From Ichthyophis bannanicus (Eukaryota > Chordata > Amphibia > Gymnophiona > Ichthyophiidae), in contig CM066031.1 of the NCBI GenBank assembly GCA_033557465.1, forward strand, positions 1,666,812,800 to 1,666,876,799: 64,000 bases of DNA. Reading direction: 5' to 3'. Shown piece after piece: positions 1 to 11,870 of the stretch (positions are counted from its first letter, which is position 1; each line of letters begins with the position of its first letter). The notes below the pieces were generated by a model. It had not been told where the DNA came from, did not search any database, and saw only the letters and a list, made by a program, of their open reading frames with translations. The position numbers and the translations under genes are program-made.

Positions 1-8
1 GTGATAAA

Positions 9-212
9 TTGGCTATTTTTCCAGATGTTTCACGCGCTATACAATTACGGAGGAAATCTTTTCTTGCCCTTAAAGCTAGAGTACTTGCTTTGGGTGCTAC
101 CTTTTTCTTTCAATACCCATGCAAGTGCCTGGTTTATTTTGGGCAAGATAAATTTGTTTTTCTATCACCGCCAGATTTAGAAAGATTACTTGTTGACAAG
201 GAAAAGATATAA
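9..212 (+). pseudogene. L1-type LINE ORF1 C-terminal relic
   Basis: The reading frame contains the block FPDVSRAIQLRRKSF followed by LALKARVLALGATF, then PCKCLVYF and a final LERLL segment. This pattern matches the C-terminal domain of L1-clade ORF1 RNA-binding proteins, which carry an RR.F..L...L...G.....PCK..V motif. The 67-codon frame is cut by the window edge on its 5' side and has no ATG at its start. An independent antisense relic with the same RR.FLALK.R.LAL motif lies at about 15,080-15,240, so the family is repeated here. No ORF2 was recognised downstream, so this is an isolated fragment. The L1 assignment is by motif only. Confidence 0.55.
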
Positions 213-489
213 TGGATTCTTTTTTGTTGTTGTTGTTTAGGTTAGGTTCTAGTAGATTGGGGGTTTGTGTTTAGATGGGTTGGTTATTGACAGGGGTCTG
301 TTTCAGTTTTTTGATATTGATCTCTTGTCTGAATTTTCCTGTTTATTTTGTGGTTTGTATCTCTCCCCGAGATGTGGGTTAAGACCTTGTACTTATTTCC
401 TTTCTTGCATGTTATTTGTAAGAGTTTATTTTGTTTCTGTATACGTTTTGGTATTGTATAATACTGAAATGTCCAAAAAAATTTTTTAA

Positions 490-1440
490 AAAGTCTATAG
501 GAAACATTTAGCTATTAGGAAGAAATAGGAGGGACTGTATATGCGTTATTGCCCAGCTTTTATTCCAGAGCATTATTTCCTTCTGGGCAAATTGTGTACA
601 GATGTTTTCTTTCTGTGTGTGTATGTGCGCATGCACAATATTATATAATTTGTACAAGATTTTATTTATTTATTTTATTTGAACTTATTTCTATAACGCC
701 TTTCTACAATTCAAAGTGGTTCACAATTAACAAATGTGTAACAGGGGCCTGTTCAGCACACTGTTTTACATGAAACAGGAACAGTAAAAAACGATACAAC
801 ATAGTTTAATATCAACTATTTACAGTTATGGTTCTAATGGTTAGATTGGTTAACTTTGTACAGATAAAGGAGTATTTGTCTATTGTGTCCTTAGAGTGCA
901 TTTTAAGGTGGCTGGGTTTCTGAGAATTTTCCCAGGAGTAATTATTAGACTTGATTTTTATGAAGTATTTCCTCTATGCTATAGAGTTATGCTCTTGTTG
1001 AACTTCAGACTATTGTGTAAAGTGTTGTAGCTGAACATTAAATGTTTTCCAGTTAAACATTGTCAAAAGATCAGGAGACTCGTGGAAAGAGACCCAAGGA
1101 CCCTACTCACTTTTGAAGTGTGTATAGCAAAAAAAAAAAAAAGCTGTGGTAAGGGATGGAAATACTTTTATTTCCTGTTTCTTTTAATTGAAGGTTGTCT
1201 TCTGAGAGTTTTGATGCCACAAGCAGACTTACTAAAGGTATTGCACAGAAAACAAATCTTACTCTCCAAAATGACTTGTAGACATGTAGACCAATATAGG
1301 AGCAAAGAAGATAGTTTATTTACTGCATACAGCCTAATTTTTTTATGGCAACTCCTACCCCCAGTGGTCCATACCGCCTACTGTTGCTGAGATTATTCAG
1401 TGACTACCAGACCATATTGTCTCCTGCTATTACTTCTGCT
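490..1440. other. AT-rich spacer with an antisense LINE/SINE tail
   Basis: No gene is recognisable. About 640-860 holds a TTTA-rich run followed by a stretch that reads, on the minus strand, like the TGTAAACCRCTTTG-type 3' tail seen elsewhere in this window (12.3 kb, 57.4 kb, 63.1 kb). A homopolymeric A run lies near 1,128-1,141. The rest is unassigned. Confidence 0.35.
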
Positions 1441-1648
1441 AATTGTTTATATAACATTTGATATACCGCCCCCCGTTACATCATTTGTACAGCGCTATAA
1501 GGTGTATGCAGTGCTGTGCATATAGATGTAAGACACAGTCCCTGCTCATTAGAGCTTACAATCTAATCAAGATGAAAAAACATTGCAAAACTTGGGACCT
1601 AGAGTATGGCAAGATACACATAAGTAGTGGACAAGAGACTGAAGAGCA

Positions 1649-4600
1649 TCAGGATCCAAAAACAGCCTCAAAGAGGTGGGTCTTCATCCTGGACCTGAAT
1701 AGGTCCAGAGAAGGAGCCTGACGCACAGACTCGGGTAGTTTGTTCCAAGCATATGGAGCAGCAAGGTGGAATGAACAAAGTCTGGAGTTGGCAGTGGCAG
1801 AGAAGGGCACAGATAAAAAGGATCTGTTAGAGGAGCAGAATTCCCAAGAAGGAATGTAGAGTGAGAAAAGAGAGGAAAGCCAGTGAGGAGCCGCAGAATG
1901 AATGCGCACTTGTAGGTAAGTAGGAGAAGTTTGAACTGGATTCGGAAATGGATAGGGAGCCAGTAAAGTGACTTGAGAAGAGGGGTTACATGAGAATAGC
2001 AACACTGGCGGAAGATAAGCCACTCAACTGAGTTTTGAACAGCTTGAAGGGAAGAAAGATGATTCAGAGGGAGACCAGCGAGGAGCAGGTTACAACAGTC
2101 AGGACAGGAGGTGACTAATGAGTGGATGAGGGTCTTGGTAGTGTGGATAGAAAGGAAGGGACAAATTTTGCCAATGTTGTAGAGAGAGAAGTGACAGATT
2201 TTAATTATCTGTTGGATTTGTGCAGAGAGAGAGTAGAGTCAAATATGACCCCAAGGTTGTGAACTGAGGAAACAGGGAGGAGTGTAGTGTTAGCCACAGA
2301 AATAGAGAAGGGAAGAAGGGGGGAAGTGGGTTTAGGGGGAAAGATAAGGTGCTCTGTTTTGGCCATGTTCATTTTCAGACAGCAGTGAGACATCCAGGCA
2401 GCAATGTCAGATAAGCAGGCAGAGATCTGGGCCCGGATTCCTGGAGAGACATCATGCACAGAAAGGTTGTCAGCATAAAGATGGTACTGAAACCATGGGA
2501 GGAAATAAGTGCACCAAGGGACTGCGTAGAGAAAGAAAAGGAGAGGTCCCAAGACAGAGCCCTGAGGTACATCAACTGAAAGCGGGATGGCAGTAGAGGA
2601 GGATCCATCAGAACCTCCCACTGGTACTCCTTGTGGCCTTGGGCAAGTCACTTAAACCTCCACTGCCTCAGGTACGAACTTAGATTGTACACCCTTCAGA
2701 GAATGCCTATGGTACCTGAATGTAACTCGCCTTGATCTACTACTGGAAAGGCGTGAGCTAAATATAATAAATAAAGAAAATAATAAATAAACATGCACTA
2801 AAAGTGTGATGGGAGAGATAAGAAAACCAAGAGAGAACAGAGTCCCTAAATCCAAGCAAGGACAGGATATCAAGGAGAAGGGGTGTCAAAGGCAGCAGAA
2901 AGGTCAAGAAGAATGAGAATTGAGTAGAGGCTTTTGGATTTGGAGAGGAACAAGTCGCTGGAGACTTTGGCAAGAGCTATTTCTGTGGAATTTAGAGAAC
3001 GAAAGCCAGATTGCAGAGGATCCAGAAGGGCTTGAGAGGAAAGAAAGTCAGGACATCTTGTTTAAGTAGTTTTGAAGCAAAGGAAAGGAGAGAGAGAGAG
3101 AGAGGCTGATAAATGGAAGGACAGGTAGGATCTAGTGAAGGCTTTTTGAGGAGAGGTGTAACCACAGCATGTTTGAAGGCCACAGGAACAGTTGCCGTGG
3201 AAGCAATAGGTTAAGGATATGACAGATGGAAGGGATGACAGCAGAAGAGAGAGCTTAGTAGATGGGTGGGAATGGGGTCAGAGGAGCAGGTAGTCAGTTT
3301 GGAGGAGAAGAAAAGATTTGCACTTACCTCCTCGGTAATTTCAGAAAAGAAGAAAAGGGTGACCGGAGGTAAGGGAAGGATTTGGGATTGAAGATGGGGA
3401 AGATGAGGTAGAGGTGACCCTGCGAAGAATTCAAGGCTAATCTTCTGGACTTTGTCATGGAAATAGTCATCCAAGGTCTGGACAGACAGTGAAGGAGGGA
3501 TTTGGGGAGGAGGGACCTCAAGGAGAGAGTTGAGCATAGCAGAGACAGTGAGGGTCATAGGCAAGAGAGTTAGTCAGATGGACCTAGTACTCTTGCTTGG
3601 TGAGTGCTGTGGTTGACTGGAAAGAGGTTTTCATGAATTTGAAATGTCAGTAGTCAGCAAAGGTATGTGATTTAAGCCAAAGGCGCTTAGCTGAGCGTAA
3701 ATAGGAATGTAGGTAGTGGATTGTCGAGGACAGCCAGGGTTGGGGTATGGTATGCCTCACAGGACATGAAGTGGGAGGAGCAAGAACATACAGAGCAGAG
3801 GAGAGTATGGTGTTATAGGAATCTATGGCCTCATCAACAGACTCGGATGACACAGTGGAGGAAAGAGGTGATAAAACACCACTGGAGAGCTGAAAGGTCA
3901 ATAGTGTGAAGATTCCTAAACATGTTGGTGGAGATTGGGCAAGACCAAGATGAGGGGTGGTTAAGGGTGAAGGTTAGCAGGTGATGGTCAGATAATGTCA
4001 GAACTGAAGTGGAGAAATTTGAGAGTGAGCAGTTGGAGGAGAAGGCGAATTCAAGGCAGTAGCTATGTTTGTGAGTAGGAGCGGTAGAGCACAACTGGAG
4101 GTTGAATGAAGAGGTTAGGGAAAGGAGCTTTAAGGTGGAAGAGTCATCAACATGAATGTTAAAATCCGCAAGAATAAGGGAAGGGGAAGATGAATCCAGA
4201 AAGGAGGAGAGCCAGAAGTCTGTCTGTGAGAAAGGTAGAGGTGGACTTGTTGGGAAATCGATAAATGATAGCTACCTGGAGAGGTAGTGGAGAAAATAGA
4301 CGGATGGCGTGGACTTCAAAGGAAGCAAAGGAATTAGATTGGCAGGAATGAGAGAGTAGGAACCAACACCACCACCACCATGGCCAATGGGCCGAGTTGT
4401 ATGAGAAAATAGGTAGCCTCCATAACAGAGGGCAGCGACTGAAGCAGAATCTTCAGGAAGAAGTGAAGTTTCAGTAAGAGCCTGGAGATGTAGAGTATTA
4501 GAGATAAAGAGGTCATGAATGAAGACAAGTTTATTGCAGACAGAATGTGCATTCCACAATGTGCATGAAAAAGAGAGAGGAGAGGGATATGAACAAGATT

Positions 4601-4880
4601 AGAAAAGGTTACACATTGGTCTGCCCTGGGAGTATGAAAAAACGTCCAGGGGGGGGCCAGGGTTGGGGTTGACATCTCCAGATGAGAGAAGGAGTAGGAG
4701 AGAATGGGAGAGAGAGGAGGTGGCATGAACAAAGTGAGGGTGAGGTTCCCTCAGTGAGAGGGGAGATGGCTGAATGAGAGGAGGAAAATGGTGAAGCTCA
4801 AGGGCAGATGATAACGTAGAAGACAAAATGGTAGGAGAGGTGTGGAACAGCAAGGAGTGTATAATGATAAGTAGGGCCAT
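1649..4880 (-). pseudogene. L2-like ORF2 (endonuclease/RT), broken
   Basis: The ancestral protein would have nicked target DNA and reverse-transcribed the LINE RNA. Visible blocks in order are SSGDVNPNPGPP (2A-like), WNAHSVCNKL with ALTETSL (endonuclease N-terminus), ATPLLKKPSLDP with YQPLSLLS (RT fingers), [27 protein letters not shown], a degraded YADN where YADD is expected, and AAPYAWNKLPESVR with RMKTHLFE (C-terminus). The frame is broken many times by frameshifts and stops, and a SINE splits it between the LSWFSYL and PQGSVLG blocks. The decayed YADD box also argues against activity. Nearest alternative: another CR1/L2-group LINE. Confidence 0.75.
2612..2793 (+). mobile_element. tRNA-type SINE, 5'-truncated, nested in the L2-like LINE
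   Basis: Contains the SINE body CTTGTGGCCTTGGGCAAGTCACTTAA, also found at 5,557-5,585 and, inverted, at about 57,060-57,090, followed by a TGTAA.TCGCCTTGA...GGCGTGAGCTAAAT tail and an AATAAATAAAG-type end. The tRNA-like head with box A is missing. It interrupts the antisense LINE reading frame between the SDGSSS...PQGSVLG block and the upstream RT block, so it inserted after the LINE. Confidence 0.65.
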
Positions 4881-5501
4881 GGAATCATCAGAATGAAAGG
4901 AAAAGATTAGGGAGAGGTAACATCAATAACAAAAAGTGATGTGGAGCTATAGGAAAGGGAGAAGAGGAGAGAATGCAAATCAAAGGAAATACAAGTGGAG
5001 AGGGAGAATAAAGTCCTGGTGGGTTCAGGTGCACCTGAATAATTGCGTCAATGAGCAGTGGAAGGCTGTGTGAGAATGTTAAGCCAGGGGTGGATGGGGG
5101 GGATTAAAATATTGCAAAAGGAGACGCAGCAGTGCAGAGAGCAGGAGCTGGGTAAAGAACAGACAGAAGATAGGACACAGGCCGACAAAACAGAAGTATA
5201 GACAGAACAATACATAACAAGCTAGATTCTAAACAGGCACAGCAAAATGCCTGAACAGAGCATACAAAGTTAGCAGAGACTTGCATTGAGGGTGCTCTCC
5301 CCACGCAAGAACATCTAAGCCAAAACCAGATGACTAGACTTACCAAGCTCCACATGGAGATTGTTGGGGTATACCCCATGTCCCCACTGTGTTCACCATA
5401 GACCAGACAAAACTAGTCAAGTTTATTCCCATCTCTTCCTCCCATACACAGGCCACAAGCTATGGCACCTTATGGTGAACCAACACTTTTTGAGTTAGCC
5501 T

Positions 5502-5700
5502 TGGAGTGGAGGAGTAGCCTAGTGGTTAGAGCACTGGCTTGAGAACCACTAGCACTCCTTGTGGCCTTGGGCAAGGCACTTAACTCTCTATTGCCTCAGA
5601 AAAATCCAAGTTATCAATGTCCCTGTTTAAGTTACAATGTAAACCGCTTTGACTGAAATAATAAAGCGGTATAAAAGAAACCCTGCTAAATAAATAAAAT
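5502..5700 (+). mobile_element. tRNA-derived SINE
   Basis: The head reads GGAGGAGTAGCCTAGTGGTTAG. TAGCCTAGTGG fits the tRNA box A consensus TRGCNNAGYGG. The box B region is decayed (GAGAACCACTAGC). Then come the shared body (CTTGTGGCCTTGGGCAAGGCACTTAA) and a tail with TGTAAACCGCTTTGACTGAAATAATAAAGCGGTATAAA, ending in TAAATAAA. It is the most complete sense copy of this SINE family in the window. Confidence 0.75.
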
Positions 5701-5789
5701 GATTAAGTAAATACTTCAGTCACTAATTTATAAATATAAAATAAAGTAATACAGTCTCACCTGTCCATCTTGACCAAGTTTGATGTGCT

Positions 5790-5860
5790 TCATTCATTAG
5801 CGTATTTGATTGTAAACCACTTTGCAATGTTAATGGTGGTATAATAAATTCAAGCAAACC
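5790..5860 (+). repeat. SINE/LINE 3' tail fragment
   Basis: The stretch GTATTTGATTGTAAACCACTTTG...GGTGGTATAATAAATTCAAG resembles the TGTAAACCGCTTTG...GCGGTATAAA tail of the SINE at 5.5-5.7 kb. Only the tail is present. Confidence 0.4.
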
Positions 5861-5869
5861 ATAAGAATG

Positions 5870-6960
5870 GACATTCTGCAAAAGAAGTGAAGATTAACTA
5901 GATTGCAATGATACTGTAAGTAAACAAAATCCCTTGATATAAGACGTGTTGAAAAACTCATCTGAGGGTGGCCTTTATGAGAGATTTTCTGTTTTTATAG
6001 TTAGCATGTTTTCTGGGAACATAATTTTATTGATGGCTTCTGTATGGCATAATGCGTGCTCCATGTTGCAGCCAAACTTTGATTTCCCAGAAGGTTTTTT
6101 TTCTTTCTCTATTGTTTGTGGTTTCTTGTGAAACTTGCTGGTTCAGAGACAAGATTCTGCACATGATCTTAAGAGCTTTTCTCCTTGTGGATATCCACAT
6201 AAACCCTTGAGAAAGCTGTGGATTTTATCTTCCTCTTTCTCTTACTGTGAAGCCACAAAACTGATGCCAGAAAAAACATCATACAGAGAACACATAGTGA
6301 TACATCCTAAAAGTAATCTTCTGACTCCTCCCCTTCCCAAATTCACACTCTCCTCCTAGAAGCAGGTTTGTACTGTATGTATTTTTTATTCTTGATCTTA
6401 GCCCAAATGAGCAGATGGAAATGCATTCAGTGCCATTGAAACTGGCTTTTTATGGGACCTTAGTACAATGAACTTTATTTTCACATACCCTTGGGTGTCT
6501 TCCCCATTTTAATTCTCTTGTCTGTCCATCTGTCTAAGTTTTTGTAGCAGCAACCTATGACTGTGGACCATAGCTTCCTGGATTCTATAGTATCCCGTAG
6601 AAAAGATATACTTTACTGAGCCACCCTTATCTACCTGTATAGCACCCAGTGAGTTTAATCATCTCTCCTTCAAGTACTAGCAATCCAAGACTAGCCACGA
6701 TTACTTTATTTCTTTCTAGACTCGGAGCCCATGGTGAGGTGCTGAAGAAAAAGCCTGTGAGATTTTCCAAGTTTGCAGTTCATGACAGTGTGGCACAAAA
6801 AAGCCCGAGAGAAATGCTGTGTTTGAGCAAGAGAGGCATTGAACAATTCCTTCTTTTCAGGGATACCTTTTAAGGCAACAAATTTCATTTGGAAGCTGTT
6901 GGACTGTTTCTATATGCAAACAAAATCTTTAAAGTGGGACTCTTGAAAGACAGGTGGCTA
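5870..6960. other. Unassigned spacer
   Basis: No gene, repeat body or RNA gene was recognised. Open frames are short, have AT-rich composition and lack recognisable motifs. Confidence 0.3.
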
Positions 6961-7019
6961 TAATTATGATATCAATTGATATGGCGTGCAAACATTGCAA
7001 GGCATCTTAATATAAAAAT

Positions 7020-8000
7020 GAGATCACACGTGCTTTTTTTTTCCCAACCCTTGTGTGTGCATGTATGTGTATGTTTTATCTGTATGCGTGTCTCTGACCT
7101 AAAGAGGAAAGGTGAAACATTCCATTGGTTTGGAAAAAATAATAAAATGAAACCAAGTGTGATAATATATGAAAGAAAAAAAGTGAAAGTGAATAATGTT
7201 GAGTCAGTGCTGACTCCTGGAGATCCAGCTCCTGGGTTTTGCGCCCGGAAGTAGATTGCCACTATCTCAAGGCAACAGGTATTGCCATGCTACTGTACAT
7301 CTGTGACCATATGTATAGCAACTATTTATTTTATTTTTATTATTTATTTCTTTTTCTATACCATGCTCTTTGGTATCAGCTCGGTTTACAAATTAACATC
7401 AGTTTTGTTCAGACACAGGTAAACGCCCATGCTGGACTTACAGAAAACAAGGTTATTCAACTTGCATTAACTGGGGAAACTATATACAAGATCTGGGTTA
7501 AAGGTATTTTACAGCTTTTAGGTAGTTATATACATGCTCTAGTTGTAACTAGTTGCAAACTGCACAATTCAGTCTGAACATAGCCACTATTATGGAAACT
7601 ATACAGCTCAGTCACTAGATTTCCCAGTAGAATTTGCAAGAAAGAAAATGTCTTTTATAGTTCACACCTTTTTAGTGGCAGCTCAAGGTGAGTTATACTG
7701 TAAGTTTGCATACAAGGCAGTGGAAAGTTAAGTGACTTACTCAAGGAGCATCAGTAGGCATTGAACCTTGACTTCCCCGGTTCTCAGCCCTCTGCTCTAA
7801 CTTCATTCACTTCAAAATATACATCTGAATCAGTAAGACCCCTTGGGGTTAGGGGTTTGGCAGAGGAAGGTAGGGGTCGTGGGGAAAAATATGCAGAACA
7901 TGCTTTATAAAGATTACTTCCAGCCCCTCTGCCTGTGTGTACATATTTCTGTACCTTGATATAGATTCTCTCGGGGGCAGTTTCTCCAAATGAGTTAGTT
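7020..8000. repeat. Dispersed repeat of unknown family, copy A
   Basis: Several blocks recur in the same order at 36,766-37,925 (copy B). Examples are a TCTCTGACCT...GGTTTGGAAAA.ATAATAAAATGAA...AAGTGTGATAATAT block near 7,090-7,170, a GGTATTGC.ATGCT block near 7,280, a TCACTAG.TTTC.CAGTAGAAT block near 7,610, and an ATCTGAATCAG block near 7,825. Copy A carries an L2/SINE-like tail (about 7,320-7,590) and an antisense SINE (about 7,645-7,806) that copy B lacks. No coding capacity is recognisable. Confidence 0.55.
7645..7806 (-). mobile_element. tRNA-type SINE, antisense, diverged
   Basis: On the minus strand the head has TTAGAGCAGAGGGCTGAGAACC, a box-B-like GGTTCAATGCC, then CTCCTTGAGTAAGTCACTTAACTTTCC, related to the SINE body at 5.5 kb. 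The tail is CACCTTGAGCTGCC...GTGAACTATAAAAG. It lies inside dispersed repeat copy A. Confidence 0.5.
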
Positions 8001-8009
8001 TTGCGCATA

Positions 8010-9600
8010 CCAAGATAGTCGTGAACCTCACTCCTAAGCCAGGGCATGGGGAGTATGATCTCAGTCTCTCAAATTTACGGCTAAGACTCGGTGTAGTACT
8101 TGCATCGTGCCAAAGAGAGCCTCCTGCTGGAGTTTATGAGATGTAAGTGTGTGTGTGTGTATGTGTGTGGAGAGAGCAATTTGAAAGGTGCAATTCCCCT
8201 AACCACTGTGTTACAGTGAATCCCTGTCTGTATGCTGCAGCTGCTGGAACTGCTTCTCCCACAGGAATGCAGGGAGCTACTAGGGGGGGGGGGCGACTTT
8301 TTCTTTTGAATCCCCAAGTCTGATCTGGTCCATTTTCACCAGTTTTTCCAACATTACAAATTTGGTTTTATTTCATTAAATATTCAGAGAGCTACTTTGC
8401 AGACAGAAAATGGAAAGACGTTTTTCAACCCCCCTTCCCCTTTTGTATAATGTTTTTTCCAAGATGCTGTTGGGTTGGAAAACATAAAAATGCAGAAAGA
8501 GCTCCCAGCTACAGTAGTTCAGGAGTTTGATGGCTTTATGCATTCTGGGACTTTGCAGTAGTTGGTTTGCATGTTTATTTGACACACAGGGCCTTTGCTA
8601 AATTTCTTTTTCCATAAGCACAGACGGGAGAAAGGCCTTTTATAATTAGGGCCTTTTGTGATACTTCAGATCCAGTTTCCTTCCATTGATGTGTTCTTGT
8701 TTTGGATAAAAGCAGTCCGTCTGCTAAAAAAGCAAAAATCCTTTTGTCTGGCCTGTGTAGGTAAATTTGCACTGTGCCTTTTAAGTTTTATGATCAGCTC
8801 ATATTCTTCTCCATATGTTTGTTTAGATGATATTCTTCTGTGGTAACAATGATTCATTAAGCTCATTGTTTTTATCCTAAGGTGGCATCCTCACTCTCTT
8901 GGAAACCCTCTAATTTATGTCCTTTCAGGAGAAAGAGCCAGAGATTGTGCATGTGTGTATTGTGGCCACAGTGTTTCGAAACAGTAGCGTCAATTCATCT
9001 GCATAGCTATTTACAGCTTTCAGAGCATGCACTCGCTCCTACTGGCCTGTAGAGGGGGTCTGCGATCTACTAGAGTGGAAGAGCCATTTCTATCATATTC
9101 CATTTTAATTTTGAGAGACTTTATTTATTTCTGCTTTTATTTAAAAAGTTATGTTAGGGGGTTTTGAATTAGTTAAAGGATAGATAGGGTCTTGTTATTA
9201 GGTTAGTGAACATTGAGTTAGGAGACGTCCTTGGACACGAGTTTGTGACCCCTCTGCTGCTAACTCTGAGCCTCACCATTTCTCTTTATCTTGATGTCCA
9301 TTAGTTCGCTGAACTAGAATTGGTACTCATAACACTGTTACCTTTTCTCCTATAACCTTTCAATAGATTTTTCTAGCCCTTATGGGTCTCCAATCCAGAA
9401 GTTACTGTATTTTTCATTCTATGATATAGAGTTGAAACCCCTGTCATTCCTGCTTGTGAAACAGGTCCTAGAAATATCCAATGTAACATTAGCCAAAGTA
9501 GATCAATAGTCTTTAAAACATGTACCTGTATTTTTGGTGCTTGGTGACTGATTCATCTTGGTTGCTAGTACTGGAGAGAGGAGATACTTCAGCTGTACTA
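8010..9600. other. Unassigned spacer with a GT microsatellite
   Basis: No gene was recognised. A short GT-rich microsatellite lies at 8,146-8,170 and a G run near 8,283-8,293. Open frames are short and show no motifs. Confidence 0.3.
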
Positions 9601-10095
9601 TTTTAGCTTAGTGAGAAACCTGCTCCTAACTTTTTCTCCCCACCTCCTCCCTCCATAGTATCAGCACCACCCCCATCCCCTTCTAGGTCACAGTACCCAA
9701 CATCTGTTTCTATTCCAGCCATTCCCCCAAGTCCCCGTATCTTTCTTTTCCCATAAGCATCATGCACAACACACTGTTGTCTTTCTTCTCTCTGTGGTCT
9801 TCTTTGCCCATCATCCCCTGCTCCCTCCCCTATCCTGTACCGTATCAGCATCGCCCTCTTTCTCTCCCTTTGGGAGGCCACAATGGCCAGGCCAGCATCT
9901 CCCCTTTCACCGTTGTGTTTTTTTTCTCTCTCTCTGCGCCTTCCCTTCTCTCTCGTATCGTCCTTTGACCTAGCAGTATCCTGATCCTCTGTTCTCCCTT
10001 TTTCTCTAGCAGGCTGATTCCCTTTCCCCACAGAACTCTCCTTCCCTATTCCTGTCCCTTACTTTTTCTTGTACTCCCTAGTGAGCCCCTCCTTC
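9600..10095. repeat. CT-rich low-complexity tract
   Basis: About 500 bases of pyrimidine-rich sequence (CTCCCT, TTTCTCTC, CCATCCCC). The minus-strand open frame across it is rich in E, R and G purely from composition and is not taken as a gene. Confidence 0.4.
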
Positions 10096-10371
10096 AGCAG
10101 TGATTGTGGTTCCAGAATGGTGCTGAGCGCTTTTGCTTGCTCTGTTATCCTTCAGTCTGGAGCTTAGGTAGTGGCTTAGCAGCTCTACTTCCTGAATGTA
10201 TTTTCCATACTATTATGCAGGGGCTTGATTGGCTGGCCAAGCAGTCAAATGATGTGCTGCCCTGTTTGTCCAAATGTTGTTCAAGTACGTGTTGGCCATG
10301 AAGCCCCCTCCCCCACTGCATTGCTTACTGTGCAACTGCATAGCTCATTTACTTCTAAAGCTGGTCCTAGA

Positions 10372-10485
10372 ATGAACCTAATAACTGCCATACTGGATCA
10401 GACCGTTTTCAACAGCAGCCAATCCAGATCATGAGTACCTGGCAGAATCATAAAAAGTAGTAAGGTTCCAGGCTGCTTACTAAAG
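10372..10485 (-). mobile_element. CR1-type LINE 3' tail, first half
   Basis: TGCCATACTGGATCAGACC, the AGCCAATCCAGATCATGAGTACC block and GGCAGAATC align by eye with 39,750-39,840, at the 3' end of the antisense CR1. A second part matching the next stretch of that CR1 lies at 12,161-12,290, beyond the mariner. The two halves therefore look like one old antisense CR1 tail split by later insertion. Confidence 0.5.
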
Positions 10486-10849
10486 GTGTTCACAGGCAAG
10501 AAAAATGCAGTTAGTGTTAATATTTTTCACAAACTCTTCCCGATTTTCAGGTGTTTTATCAGATAGTTTCATACATTTCTTTTAATTTAGTGTTGCTAAA
10601 TTAATATGCTCTAAATGACAAATTAAGACATTCTAAGTTGATTAGTGCACCTTAAAATCTATTTAGTATGCAGTAAAGTTTTTAAGGCACACTAATGAGC
10701 TGAATGTACACTAACACTAACAAATGCACACTCCTACTGCTTGCCCCCAGAGATACGAAGTGCGATCAAAAAGTATCGAGACTTATACAATAACACTGAC
10801 AGTTATTGCACTCAGTCTCTTTCTAAGTAGCCCCCATCCTTCACTTCCT

Positions 10850-11835
10850 CGAATGTCCCTGCCTCATATGTTATGCTGTAAAGCTGCTGTGTTAAATTTT
10901 GCTTAATGGTCGCCAAGTCGTGGAATCTCCTTCCTTTCAGTGGTAATTTCAGTTATGGAAATTGAGAAAAAAATCACAGGGTACGAGGTTAGCTGAGTAC
11001 GGAGGCTTGACGGACTTGCTTGATTTGGTGTTTGGCCAAGAACTGCTGGACAAGATGTGATGCGTGAGCTGGGGCATTATCATGATGAAGCAGCCATTCA
11101 TTATTCCTGTGCAACTCTGGCCTCTTACGATGAACAGCATCTATCAAACAAGTCAGAACTTGGACGTAGTACTCCTTATTGATGGTTTGGCCTTTTGGAG
11201 CATACACATGATGAACAATACCCCGGTAATCAAAGAAAACTGTGAGCATGACCTTGACATTGCTCCTCACCTGATGGGATTTCTTGGATCTGGGAGAGTT
11301 TGGAGTCTTCCATTGTGAGGACTGATCCTTTTTTCTAGGTCTTAACCATAAACCCATGAGTCACCACCAGTAATAATCTTTTTGATGAAATCTGAGTCAT
11401 TTTCAATGCATTTCAACAATCCCTGGCTGTAGACAGTTGATCTTCTTTTTGGTCAGGGGATAGGAGTTTCAGCATGAATTTTGCAGACATGTGTCTCCTT
11501 TCCAAATTGACAGTAAGAATGGACTGTACCAACCCATAACCAATGTCCATGTCCTCAGCAAGCTCCCTGATAGTCAATTGACAATTTGAGCATACGGTGG
11601 CACGAACGTCTTCAACTTTGTCTTCATTCCTGCTCGTGGAAAGCCTTCCAGAACATTCGGCACTGGCAGCACTTTGGCAGCCCTCTTGGAAATGTTTGTA
11701 ACAGTCATAAACTCGAGCACGACTCATGCATTCATTGCCATACACTTGCTGTAACTTGTCATAAGTTTCTTTGCACGAATTTCCAAATTTCTGTCAGAAT
11801 TTAATGCAAATTCGCTGTTCAATTTTTTCACTCAT
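10850..11835 (-). pseudogene. mariner transposase, broken
   Basis: Mariner transposases bind the terminal repeats and cut and paste the element using a DD34D catalytic triad. The minus-strand frame starts at an ATG at 11,835 (MSEKIEQRI). A stop falls about 13 codons later, and the frame then resumes with YGNECMSRARVYDCYKHFQEG and SRNEDKVEDVRATVCSN (the N-terminal DNA-binding half). The first catalytic block reads GGDSWV near 11,370, the second LLHHDNAPAHASH at about 11,080, and the third PCDFFL near 10,965. The third lies in a different frame after a frameshift near 10,990, and the C-terminus is degraded. It is inactive as it stands. Confidence 0.85.
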
Positions 11836-11870
11836 CGTAAATCTGACTAACTGCTTTTACACAATACCAA

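Larger units (their letters stand above)
1445..5060 (-). mobile_element. L2-like non-LTR retrotransposon, antisense, degenerate
   Basis: Read on the minus strand, this stretch runs in LINE order: a 2A-like N-terminal region (about 4,880-4,600), an APE-type endonuclease (about 4,560-4,270), reverse transcriptase (about 3,200-2,200), a C-terminal domain (2,023-1,649) and a 3' tail ending near 1,445 that has the TTGTAAGCTCT and GCGCTGTACAAAT type of sequence. A SINE interrupts it at about 2,612-2,793. The 5' limit is uncertain: sequence up to about 5,390 could be its 5' UTR. L2 rather than CR1 is chosen for the [17 protein letters not shown] motif, the WM....LK.N..KTE.L.FPPK block and the LF..RMKTHLFE end. 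Confidence 0.75.

Noticed and set aside
5502..5560. A functional tRNA gene
   Set aside because: Box A is good but there is no cloverleaf, box B is decayed and a SINE body follows.
6649..6873. A possible host exon
   Set aside because: A short frame with no recognisable domain and no convincing splice sites on both sides.
9603..10031. A 142-codon Glu/Arg/Gly-rich minus-strand frame
   Set aside because: It lies over a CT-rich low-complexity tract, so it is a composition artefact.
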